In this document: piece by piece, positions 22,271 through 29,067 of the stretch | Layout: each line of letters starts with the position of its first letter | Position numbering within the stretch: position 1 is the first letter of the stretch | Origin: a virus | Virus record (IMG/VR): IMGVR_UViG_3300044800_000058 | Coordinates: 1-36,665 of that record | Direction: 5' to 3' (one strand) | DNA length: 36,665 nt | The notes under the pieces: model-generated | Database searches by the model: none | Told to the model about the DNA's origin: nothing | What the model saw: only the letters and a program-made list of their open reading frames with translations | Translations under genes and position numbers: made by a program

Positions 22271-22512
22271 TTTTTACGCCCTCCCTTTTTGATCTTTCCG
22301 TTTTCCTCTTCGGATGCCCTTTCGGGAGCCTCGATGGTTTCCTTTTCCGGCGGTTTAATAACAGTATCGGCCGGAGGTTGGATGGTCGCATATTCGGCGA
22401 AACCGCCCTTTACGAGAGCGGCGGCCTCTTCCTTGGGAATATGATATTTCTTACCTGGATGCCGGATACCCCTCGGACTCGCATCCAGAGATTTCATTTT
22501 TACTTCACGCAT
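22267..22512 (-). CDS. Small Lys/Glu/Pro-rich structural-module protein (81 aa)
   Basis: The first 45 residues (SPRGIRHPGKKYHIPKEEAA, LVKGGFAEYA) resemble the short domain of phage proteins that begin with G-K-x-Y-x-V-x-x-x-x-A-x-x-L-x-x-x-G-x-A, often encoded between capsid and connector genes. The C-terminal half is a disordered, charged tail (EKETIEAPERASEEENGKIK) ending in basic residues. The start follows AATAGGAGCTCACC; a second ATG at codon 6 is possible. It overlaps the signal-peptide gene by 4 bases. Role unknown, perhaps head assembly. Confidence 0.65.
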   Translation of the reverse strand: MREVKMKSLDASPRGIRHPGKKYHIPKEEAAALVKGGFAEYATIQPPADTVIKPPEKETIEAPERASEEENGKIKKGGRKK

Positions 22513-22574
22513 GGTGAGCTCCTATTTTAGGGAATGGCGGGCATCAATGAGACCACCCGCCCAAAGAGGTTTAA

Positions 22575-23555
22575 TTAAGCCGGGACAAGTCTGCTAAGTC
22601 CGGTCGCATCATCAACCTGCGTGTCATGGGTGCGGTCAACGCAGTAGTTACCGGCCCATTCGTCGGCACCGGCACCGGCAGTAACAGCCGCTTTATAAAC
22701 AGAGGTCTGATAAAGGCCGCCGAGGTCGTTGCGGGTAACTACATTTGCACCCACACCAGAACTGCCGCCGCTGAGATCAATTCCGATAGCCGTGATCTGA
22801 GCCGCTCCCGCAGGGTTTACGCCAACAGACGCAAAACCATTTTCTTTGATCTGGCTCTGGCGCATAGCACAGACAATGTGATTGAGATTTGAGAAGAACT
22901 CGTTTCTCTTGATTACCCAACCCGTCGGGTCGGCGGTGGCATAGGTCTGCCCCTTGATCGCCGTCCCATAAGTGTCGGTGTTGATGTAACAGAATTCGTT
23001 ATCGAGGATATGCACGTCACCCTGACTGCCATCCGAAAGAATTCCATAATAGGAACCGGTCTTCCCCTGGATTTTACTCATCTCCAGTCGGAAATAATTG
23101 GAAGCGCCGATAAGTGAAATCGCCGCATTGTGAAGAGGCGGGCGCATCTTGATGTTGATAACTCGGCAATCAGGAGAGGCACTTAGAGTCAAAGCAGGTG
23201 CCGCCGTGTCGGGTGCCGTCCAAACAGCCTGATTGGGATTCGTTCCACCACCAACAAAGGTAATACCGTTCAAACCCGTCAGTGTTATGGCTTCGTTGAT
23301 TTGGTAGGTATTCCCGGTGCCGGTGTAAATGTAGATTGTGTCTCCGGATACCGCGAGTGCGGTGGCCTCGGTCAAGGTCTTAAAGGCAGTCGCCCAGGAG
23401 GTACCCGCACCACTTGCTGCCACAGTCGTATCCACGAAATAGACGTGCTTCCGGGGTGTGATCATAACGATCTGCCCGCCCGGATCAATAACCACACTGC
23501 CGCCGATGTGCCACTCTTTCCCGCCCTGCCGCATATAGTTTTTCGCTGTATTCAT
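22575..23555 (-). CDS. Parallel beta-helix protein in the head module (326 aa)
   Basis: After an N-terminal segment (MNTAKNYMRQGGKEWHIGGS) the sequence from about residue 37 shows the start of a pectate-lyase-like beta-helix: HVYFVDTTVAASGAGTSWAT, AFKTLTEATALAVSGDTIYI. Turns such as VHILDNEFCYINTDTYGTAI and WVIKRNEFFSNLNHIV follow. Proteins of this architecture placed just after the capsid are sometimes head fibres or decorations; the N-terminal segment may bind the capsid. It has a strong ribosome binding site (AACGGAGGATTAAA) with a hairpin just upstream. No catalytic residues can be assigned by eye. Confidence 0.7.
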   Translation of the reverse strand: MNTAKNYMRQGGKEWHIGGSVVIDPGGQIVMITPRKHVYFVDTTVAASGAGTSWATAFKTLTEATALAVSGDTIYIYTGTGNTYQINEAITLTGLNGITFVGGGTNPNQAVWTAPDTAAPALTLSASPDCRVINIKMRPPLHNAAISLIGASNYFRLEMSKIQGKTGSYYGILSDGSQGDVHILDNEFCYINTDTYGTAIKGQTYATADPTGWVIKRNEFFSNLNHIVCAMRQSQIKENGFASVGVNPAGAAQITAIGIDLSGGSSGVGANVVTRNDLGGLYQTSVYKAAVTAGAGADEWAGNYCVDRTHDTQVDDATGLSRLVPA

Positions 23556-23569
23556 TTTAATCCTCCGTT

Positions 23570-23593
23570 AAGGAGTGTAACCCGACACCCCTT
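23570..23593 (-). other. Intergenic hairpin upstream of the beta-helix head gene
   Basis: On the minus strand AAGGGGTGT (23593-23585) can pair with ACACTCCTT (23578-23570) around a 6-base loop, with one G-U pair. It lies between the decoration-like gene and the ribosome binding site of the beta-helix gene. It could be an RNA processing or attenuation element. No T run follows, so it is not a clear terminator. Confidence 0.4.
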
Positions 23594-23625
23594 ATTTCAA
23601 ATTACCTGCGGGCCAGGTATTATGT

Positions 23626-24087
23626 TTATACTTCCGCCGGACTCTGGTTAAAGAACGACGCGATCACACTGCCGATAGTAGCAGCGGAAACATCCGGTTT
23701 TACCTTGGCGCCATAGAGGATCGCCACAATTCCGAGAATCTCCTGGCTCGCCGTAGCAGGAGTAACGTTGCATTGGATATATTGTTTCAAGGGTTGATAG
23801 ATATCCAGGACGATGCAGGATCTTGCCAGGAGTGCATCGGCAGCGGTAACTGTATGCACCGTTGTAGTCGCGGGGATTCGTGCCATGCCACTCGTTTGAT
23901 TGAGCGTATGTTCCTCTGCATAAACATCGATAGTTCCCCCTCCACCGACGAGAAGTGTTCCAAATCCGGCGATGAACAGGACGCCTTCAAATCCGGCCAT
24001 GCTGATTATGCCGGAGGTTCTTTTTGTCTGACCGGCCGCGAAGTAGCCAAGAACCTGAATAACTTTTACATTTTTGCTGAGATTCAT
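23626..24087 (-). CDS. Putative head decoration/stabilising protein (153 aa)
   Basis: The gene lies directly downstream of the major capsid gene. The product begins MNLSKNVKVIQVLGYFAAGQ and is a compact Gly/Ala/Thr-rich beta protein (FEGVLFIAGFGTLLVGGGGT, IDVYAEEHTLNQTSGMARIP). Small proteins of this kind and place usually decorate capsids or act as stabilisers, but the family name is not recognised. Start preceded by AAAAGGAGAACGATC. The C-terminus holds a helix (AATIGSVIASFFNQSP). Confidence 0.65.
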   Translation of the reverse strand: MNLSKNVKVIQVLGYFAAGQTKRTSGIISMAGFEGVLFIAGFGTLLVGGGGTIDVYAEEHTLNQTSGMARIPATTTVHTVTAADALLARSCIVLDIYQPLKQYIQCNVTPATASQEILGIVAILYGAKVKPDVSAATIGSVIASFFNQSPAEV

Positions 24088-24111
24088 GATCGTTCTCCTT
24101 TTGTTTAAATC

Positions 24112-24133
24112 CCGCCCCCGTTGCCAGGGGCGG
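24112..24133 (-). terminator. Hairpin after the major capsid gene, partial terminator candidate
   Basis: A perfect 7-bp stem (CCGCCCC / GGGGCGG, arms 24127-24133 and 24112-24118) with an 8-base loop lies 33 bases beyond the capsid stop, followed on the minus strand by GATTTAAAC. Read-through into the decoration gene would be needed, so it could be an attenuator or mRNA-stabilising 3' end for the abundant capsid message. Confidence 0.45.
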
Positions 24134-24165
24134 TAATGTTATTTGCAATTAATTATCGATATCGC

Positions 24166-25401
24166 TTACGGGGCCAATACGATCCGCGAAAATGCCTCTG
24201 ATAGGACAGGCATTCCGTCACTTTCCATGCGCCCGATAAACCCCACCTGGTTGGTGAGTGCATACAACTCATTCAATCTCTGGAACTGGAGGGCTAGTGA
24301 ATCAGCGATCCAATAATGAGAGAAATCGGCGAACATGCCGACGTAATCCCCGGCGGCGAAGGTATTTGGAACATACTCGCTCATCATTAACGGCCGACTG
24401 AGCAGCATATCGGGTGCCTGGGGCTGCTGGGCCAGGTTGAATAGGTACTGCCCATCGCCTGTCTTGAGAGCGGCGATCTGCTTTACCGCATCCCTATGAA
24501 AGAGCCACTTTGCCTTTGCCATGTACTGGGCTTTCAGTGCGTACTTGGCCGCGATCAAGCCATCAGCTCCTATTGCGGTTTCCGTGTTCGCGGCATCCAT
24601 GCCGACTCCGTAAAAGTCGCGGTCGGTGTTGATACCCAACGCTGAAGCAACAAAAAGTCCCAGGGGCTGTTGCACTCCACTTCCGGTGAGGTAGCCCTTT
24701 TCCATCGCTACGCCGAACTTGTATGCGAGACGATCCATGACAATGGCCTCGGGATCGAGAGCCGCAGCGCGAAGCAGCTTGTTGCTGATCTTGACCAGTT
24801 TGGAAAGTGGGTGCGGAGTGAGTTCGCGCCTGCCGAACGCGAGACTGGCATCCTCCGCAACTGCCGTGATTTCCCCCGTCCAATCGGGATCATCCACGTC
24901 GGTTTCCAGAGAGGGAGCGCCCATGCTTACGCCGGCATTGAGCGGGAAGGTTGTCGCTTCGCCACGAATAAAGACAAGGTTTTTAACCTTAACGATGAGC
25001 TCCTTGATGAATTCCATAGGAGCCACAAGGAACCCGGCTGCTGTGTCCGTTCCGGCTGATAATGCACGAGACTCGTCGGCGGAAAGTGCGCTGGTGCCGT
25101 TCAGGACGAAATTGCGGAAAGCCTTCTTGCGGAGTTCAGCGTCGGGCGTCTTGGGGGTCGAGGGATCCTGCGTCTGGCGCTGCAGTGCAGCTTCCGCGTT
25201 CTCCTTTTCCGCTGCAATGACCTGGTTCTCCCTGTCGATTTTTTCCCGGATCTCGACAGCATCCTTCATGATGGTGTCATACTGACCCTTTTCCTCGGCA
25301 GAAAGATTGCGATTTTCCCTCTCGACCTTGTCCAACAGTGCGCGGGCGCTGGTGACAAGGGTATTTCTCTTGTCCAACATTTCTCTCAGTTTTACGCTCA
25401 T
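24166..25401 (-). CDS. Major capsid protein, HK97 fold (411 aa)
   Basis: Residues 1-105 form the charged coiled-coil delta/scaffolding domain (VKLREMLDKRNTLVTSARAL, EENAEAALQRQTQDPSTPKT region), removed by the prohead protease in this family. Then GTDTAAGFLVAPMEFIKELI is the classic HK97-family entry into the mature domain. Further landmarks are the segment ending LVKISNKLLRAAALDPEAIV, the GSGVQQPLGLFVASALGIN stretch and the C-terminal VGFIGRMESDGMPVLSEAFS. It follows protease and portal in the usual order and has a good ribosome binding site (TTGGAGGAATAGAC). The likely cleavage point is near residue 105-110 but cannot be fixed by eye. Confidence 0.93.
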   Translation of the reverse strand: MSVKLREMLDKRNTLVTSARALLDKVERENRNLSAEEKGQYDTIMKDAVEIREKIDRENQVIAAEKENAEAALQRQTQDPSTPKTPDAELRKKAFRNFVLNGTSALSADESRALSAGTDTAAGFLVAPMEFIKELIVKVKNLVFIRGEATTFPLNAGVSMGAPSLETDVDDPDWTGEITAVAEDASLAFGRRELTPHPLSKLVKISNKLLRAAALDPEAIVMDRLAYKFGVAMEKGYLTGSGVQQPLGLFVASALGINTDRDFYGVGMDAANTETAIGADGLIAAKYALKAQYMAKAKWLFHRDAVKQIAALKTGDGQYLFNLAQQPQAPDMLLSRPLMMSEYVPNTFAAGDYVGMFADFSHYWIADSLALQFQRLNELYALTNQVGFIGRMESDGMPVLSEAFSRIVLAP

Positions 25402-25417
25402 GTCTATTCCTCCAATT

Positions 25418-26350
25418 TTAAGATATTGACTCGATGTGATGCCTCATTTTCTGAAATCCTATATGGTCAAAAGGCGGTTTTTCAGCCGCCCTGATTTTGT
25501 CCAGGGACCGTACGGCACATGATGTGTCCGGATATGCCGGGTACGTCACTGGTGAAACGTCATAAAGTCGCGCCACAACGTGAATCGACCGTGTCCACAT
25601 TCCGGCATTGTCTTTCTGCCAGGTGTCGCCGCCATCATCCACGGCAAAACTGAACGAACATTGATTGATGTCTCCGCGCTGCACACTGACGGCAAGGTCC
25701 CGAGCATATGACGTGTCCGGGGCATCGCAGTCCCATTCGAGACCCTTGTCCGTTTCGGCCAGTCGGAGCGTCTTTGACGTCGTGCGACCCATGATCTTAT
25801 CCGGGTTGTGGTTTATGAGGGCGCGGATATCGGCATTGTTCAGGCACGATTTGAAGGCGCCAGGCACGATCTGCTCGCGGAAGCCGCCGAGATCTTCGGA
25901 GAGAGAATTAAAGACCGCAGCAACGCCGCCGATCTTCGGTGTCTCGTCTTTGCTGACTGCCCTGAATGCCATGGGGAATATCCTGTGTTCAATGTACGAA
26001 TCCATGCTGTCGCCTTCCTTCTTGCCATCGATCTTTTCCAGGAGTGTACCAGCAGCCTTGAAAATCTCATCAACTCCTTGCTGGCCTGCTCGCTGGCGGA
26101 TCGCAATCAGGGCGGAGCGATAGACTTTTCCGTTTTTTCCAAATGGATAATGCCAATGTGCCTTTGTTTCCTTATCGGCGCTGGCATCGACGCCGAGAAA
26201 CCATTTTCCATATTCAGTCCAATTCTTGTCGCCAAGAATCTTATTTTCATCGTCGGCGGACATCGACCATGAAGAGTCCTTGTCAACCTTCCCGGTAGCG
26301 ATCAAGGAGGCAGCGTGTGATTTTCCGGCTCCGTTCAGAGATATTGCCAT
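25418..26350 (-). CDS. Prohead protease (HK97 gp4-like) with N-terminal extension (310 aa)
   Basis: From about residue 125 the sequence is a typical HK97-family prohead protease: GGVAAVFNSLSEDLGGFREQ, IVPGAFKSCL, LINHNPDKIMGRT (probable catalytic His near 181), and QCSFSFAV (Ser near 232-234), then YDVSPVTYPAYPDTSCAVRS. The first ~115 residues are an extra domain (AHWHYPFGKNGKVYRSALIA, IRQRAGQQGVDEIFKAAGTL). It resembles an N-terminal module found in some phage protease proteins, in which the substrate prohead or self-cleaving region is fused. The enzyme would remove the capsid delta domain. It sits between portal and capsid genes. Confidence 0.9.
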   Translation of the reverse strand: MAISLNGAGKSHAASLIATGKVDKDSSWSMSADDENKILGDKNWTEYGKWFLGVDASADKETKAHWHYPFGKNGKVYRSALIAIRQRAGQQGVDEIFKAAGTLLEKIDGKKEGDSMDSYIEHRIFPMAFRAVSKDETPKIGGVAAVFNSLSEDLGGFREQIVPGAFKSCLNNADIRALINHNPDKIMGRTTSKTLRLAETDKGLEWDCDAPDTSYARDLAVSVQRGDINQCSFSFAVDDGGDTWQKDNAGMWTRSIHVVARLYDVSPVTYPAYPDTSCAVRSLDKIRAAEKPPFDHIGFQKMRHHIESIS

Positions 26351-26352
26351 AA

Positions 26353-27675
26353 TTAACCTCCCACTGTTTGCGCTGGGGCCGTCCCTTGTTTCGCCAAGAC
26401 TATTTTCCCAGCATCTTGTAGTTTAACCATGTTTGACATTATGTAGGCGCTGTCACTCCCGTCTTCTTGTGATGGGTTTTCGTTTTCGTAGATACGCACC
26501 CCATTGGGAGTTATCGACGCCATCTTGAATCGATTGTTTAAATATGTGGAACGCGCAACCGCGTCGCCGCGCATCATTTTGTCCATGTCGATATCAATTT
26601 CAATCACATCCATTTCAGAAGGATAAAGGAGATCCCTTTCCATCGCCTCTTCCCATCGCGTGACATTGGGTTGCATGGTATGGACCTTGAACGAAAGAAA
26701 GAATTGCTCTGCACTGGCAAAGGTCGGGGTCTTATCATTGCTCGCTCCAATCATAATGAGGGGGACGTTGAAGATCCGGGCTATATCTTCAACCTGAAAT
26801 TTTCTTGTTTCGAGGAACTGTGCGTTTTCCATTGTCATGGAAAGGTCTTCTATACCCATGCCCTCTTCCAAAATCATGGTTTTATGCGCGTTCTTCACAC
26901 CGGCGAACTCTTTGTTGAGTTGCTCTTTCATGCGGCCATAGACGACATCGCTCATCTTGGTAGGATGCTTGTAGACTTTGGCGATCTGCGCCCCGTTGGA
27001 AAACAGGCGCGCTCCGTGTTCCTCGGTGGCCATGGCAAGGCCGATGGCTTCACGCGCAACCCTGGTGATCGGATTCATGCCGACAATGCCGTTTGTTGAA
27101 TATCCGCGAACGTGATGAATCTCTTCTTGCGTGAGGACCTCCGTGTTGGCGTTGATCGGGAAGTATTGATAAAAGAGTTTCGATCCAACTGGGGGACAGG
27201 GAGAATTGTCATACATGTAATATGTGACACCATTGGGGGTGATGACGAACGGCCACACGCGATCAGGGTGAAGCGGCACCAGCTCGTTTATGCCGCGTCC
27301 AGGGAAGGACACGATCTTCGCATAAGCGTTCCCACGCAACAGTCGCTGCCCCTCCATCATTTCAAAATATTCAAAGCTCGACTGCCAGCGGTTTGGGCGG
27401 TTATGCAGTTGCTTATAAAGCCTGTGATTTGTGACAACATCCTTTCCGCCATCGGCCCGGACCCTTTTAATTGTTTTGGGGAGCATAGCAAGGGCTTGCG
27501 AAAGGACGGTTACGCATGCAAAAACGGCGGAGACGCGGAGCGCCGTGTCAGACGTGACGTTCTGTCCGCTTGCGGAATCGACGACGGCGAACATATTCGC
27601 CAGGGCAGGGTCCCTGGGAGAAAGGGCTGTTGTCGTCCCGATGCGTGATTCTCTTGCGAGGCTAAGAAGTCCCAC
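26353..27675 (-). CDS. Portal protein, HK97 gp3-like (440 aa, GTG start)
   Basis: The frame is open upstream to 27717, but the GTG at 27675 is preceded by AAGGAGGACGCAA at ideal spacing and gives the typical short N-terminus (VGLLSLARESRI). Family motifs follow: TSDTALRVSAVFACVTVLSQ, HPDRVWPFVITPNGVTYYMY, EEIHHVRGYSTNGIVGMNPI and GARLFSNGAQIAKVYKHPT. IARIFNVPLIMIGASNDKTP then marks the clip/wing region. It forms the dodecameric DNA entry ring of the head. It overlaps the small membrane-protein gene by 14 bases. Confidence 0.92.
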   Translation of the reverse strand: MGLLSLARESRIGTTTALSPRDPALANMFAVVDSASGQNVTSDTALRVSAVFACVTVLSQALAMLPKTIKRVRADGGKDVVTNHRLYKQLHNRPNRWQSSFEYFEMMEGQRLLRGNAYAKIVSFPGRGINELVPLHPDRVWPFVITPNGVTYYMYDNSPCPPVGSKLFYQYFPINANTEVLTQEEIHHVRGYSTNGIVGMNPITRVAREAIGLAMATEEHGARLFSNGAQIAKVYKHPTKMSDVVYGRMKEQLNKEFAGVKNAHKTMILEEGMGIEDLSMTMENAQFLETRKFQVEDIARIFNVPLIMIGASNDKTPTFASAEQFFLSFKVHTMQPNVTRWEEAMERDLLYPSEMDVIEIDIDMDKMMRGDAVARSTYLNNRFKMASITPNGVRIYENENPSQEDGSDSAYIMSNMVKLQDAGKIVLAKQGTAPAQTVGG

Positions 27676-27877
27676 TTGCGTCCTCCTTCTGCGCCAGCAG
27701 ATAGGCAATATAGACAAATATAAGCCCCAGAACGATGAGTGCCGCTGGCCGATAGATCAGATAAATCCCGATAAAGAGAGCAGCGACACCCGTGCTGAGG
27801 TAGACGTTGCTCTCTTCGGGCTGAAGGAGGTTGAGGAATTTATGAAAGCGATTGATGAGTTTCAATGCATAACCCAC
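27662..27877 (-). CDS. Small membrane protein between terminase cluster and portal (71 aa, GTG start)
   Basis: About residues 25-62 contain two closely spaced hydrophobic segments (YLSTGVAALFIGIYLIYRPA and LIVLGLIFVYIAYLLAQK) forming a hairpin. The N-terminus is amphipathic (ALKLINRFHKFLNLLQPEES). The start is a GTG with a weak ribosome binding site. I do not recognise it; membrane proteins at this place in other phages are sometimes superinfection-exclusion or packaging-associated, which is only a guess here. Confidence 0.6.
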   Translation of the reverse strand: MGYALKLINRFHKFLNLLQPEESNVYLSTGVAALFIGIYLIYRPAALIVLGLIFVYIAYLLAQKEDASGTS

Positions 27878-27962
27878 ATCTCACTAAAAAGTTAAAGTCT
27901 ACTTTAAAAATCAAAAGGGAATTGCTGTACGGGGGAATTGTGAATGACTAAAAAGAATAATG

Positions 27963-28004
27963 ATAGGGGCGAAAATAGGGAAGAAATAGGGAAATAATAG
28001 GGAA
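27963..28004. repeat. Three AATAGGGAA repeats at exact 11-bp spacing
   Basis: AATAGGGAA occurs at 27974, 27985 and 27996, each 11 bases after the last, with a weaker related element (ATAGGGG) at 27963. The period is close to one DNA turn, so a protein could bind all sites on one face. It lies in a 140-base gene-free gap between the small HTH gene (28018-28194) and the membrane protein before portal; the rest of the gap (27878-27962) is AT-rich without a recognisable gene. Confidence 0.75.
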
Positions 28005-28017
28005 AAAGATAGACAGG

Positions 28018-28194
28018 TCAGACGGATTCCTGTTTTAAGCGCCATTTATCGGCTTCATATTTTGTTATGACAGGATGCCCCGCCGGATCCATCGTGACAG
28101 GTAATTTTTTCTCCTTGCGATATCGGAGCGCTGTCTTTTCTGTCACACGCAGATATGTGGAGATGTCTTTCCAGCCGACAAGAATTTCATTCAT
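28018..28194 (-). CDS. Small helix-turn-helix (HTH_17/MerR-like) DNA-binding protein (58 aa)
   Basis: The 58-codon frame has an excellent ribosome binding site (AAGGAGGGGG, 7 bases before ATG). The product reads MNEILVGWKDISTYLRVTEK, TALRYRKEKKLPVTMDPAGH, PVITKYEADKWRLKQ. It is the winged-helix arrangement of HTH_17 excisionase-like proteins: W-x-x-I-x-x-Y-L-x-V-x-x-x-T-x-x-R-x-x-x-x-x-x-L-P, a wing with G-H-P-V, then a helix. It resembles the DNA-binding region of small terminase-type or regulatory proteins near packaging genes. The 11-bp-phased repeats just downstream are possible binding sites. Confidence 0.82.
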   Translation of the reverse strand: MNEILVGWKDISTYLRVTEKTALRYRKEKKLPVTMDPAGHPVITKYEADKWRLKQESV

Positions 28195-28209
28195 GAATCA
28201 TCCCCCTCC

Positions 28210-28458
28210 TTACTTTTTCAGTACCGCCTTGCATTCCATGCAGACCAGGACGGGTACCTGTGCCGTTAACTGTTGCCCAGTAGGTGACATTAATGCAGAA
28301 ACAATATACACGGTCATGACGGGGATAAAATATTTACACCCGCATTCACAAAGTTTTGGAGAGCTCTTAGATAAATCAATTGAGACTTGTATTGATTGAT
28401 CCGGTTGTAATGCCTTCATCTGAAACCCCATGCCCGCGCGTCGTTTAATTTCTCCCAT
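28210..28458 (-). CDS. Zinc-ribbon phage protein (82 aa)
   Basis: Four cysteines in two knuckles are visible: LCECGCKYFIPVMTVYIVSA and VPVLVCMECKAVL (C-x-C-x-C and C-x2-C). This spacing defines a zinc ribbon found in small phage proteins encoded near terminase or portal genes. The sequence between the knuckles (SALMSPTGQQLTAQ) is typical of that group as I remember it. The start has a strong ribosome binding site (AAAGGAGATTAATT). Function unknown; protein or nucleic acid contact in packaging is possible. Confidence 0.75.
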   Translation of the reverse strand: MGEIKRRAGMGFQMKALQPDQSIQVSIDLSKSSPKLCECGCKYFIPVMTVYIVSALMSPTGQQLTAQVPVLVCMECKAVLKK

Positions 28459-28460
28459 AA

Positions 28461-28844
28461 TTAATCTCCTTTCACTGCTTCATCTTTAAGGCTGATTTCC
28501 GCCTTCATTCCGGTGCTCCAGACAGCGAAACGCATCATGAGCAATGCAATCGTTCTCCGTAACCACCACTGGCATTCGCCAACAATTTTAATTTTCCAGG
28601 TCAGTTGCTTCATGATGCTCGATAACGCAAGTTGGGTGCGTCCCACTTCTTTGATTTCCTCAAGGCGGTATTTCTTTAATATGTCTGGCAGTCCCTCTAA
28701 TTCGCGTTCGTCGGGAAAGCATTCTGTTTCCACAGTGGTAATTTCACCAACGGCCATTCTCAGGACAAATCGTTTACAGTTTTTGATGCCGAGTGCGGTC
28801 ACTATCTCTCTATTAACTTTGCTTCCCACCCATGTTGCTGCCAT
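28461..28844 (-). CDS. Hypothetical protein (127 aa), start uncertain
   Basis: The frame is open to 28937. The ATG at 28844 has AAAGGTGGCGAAG before it, whereas the ATG at 28862 has no ribosome binding site. The product is alpha/beta with TWVGSKVNREIVTALGIKNC, then VLRMAVGEITTVETECFPDE, and a C-terminal Trp-rich hydrophobic segment (CQWWLRRTIALLMMRFAVWS) that may associate with membrane or form an amphipathic helix. I do not recognise a family. It overlaps the end of the upstream gene and is followed directly by the zinc-ribbon gene. Confidence 0.55.
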   Translation of the reverse strand: MAATWVGSKVNREIVTALGIKNCKRFVLRMAVGEITTVETECFPDERELEGLPDILKKYRLEEIKEVGRTQLALSSIMKQLTWKIKIVGECQWWLRRTIALLMMRFAVWSTGMKAEISLKDEAVKGD

Positions 28845-29067
28845 CTTCGCCACCTTTCCCATGAAAAAATAAATCCCGTAAAATCTGAGGCAACCATTTT
28901 TTATAGTTAATCTTACGTTTGGCGATAAATACCTCATCGTTCTCGGTGATTATTACTTTGCGTGGTAACTTCGGGCCGACATGTGCCTCTAAAAATGCAC
29001 ATATAATTTTTTCTAATTGTTCGGATGATAATAACTTTGTGGGATCATGGCAATCGTCCTCCTTCAA
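28813..29067 (-). CDS. Hypothetical protein (84 aa) after terminase
   Basis: The product (MKEDDCHDPTKLLSSEQLEK start) is soluble, with a helical N-terminal half and a basic strand region (PRKVIITENDEVFIAKRKIN). The ATG overlaps the terminase stop (ATGA). Its 3' end overlaps the following gene by 32 bases if that gene starts at 28844. No family recognised. Confidence 0.6.
   Translation of the reverse strand: MKEDDCHDPTKLLSSEQLEKIICAFLEAHVGPKLPRKVIITENDEVFIAKRKINYKKWLPQILRDLFFHGKGGEDGSNMGGKQS

Noticed and set aside
22533-22560. Terminator between beta-helix head gene and the Lys-rich protein
   Set aside because: GGCGGG/CCCGCC can form a 6-bp stem but with a 14-base loop and no T run; too weak to list.
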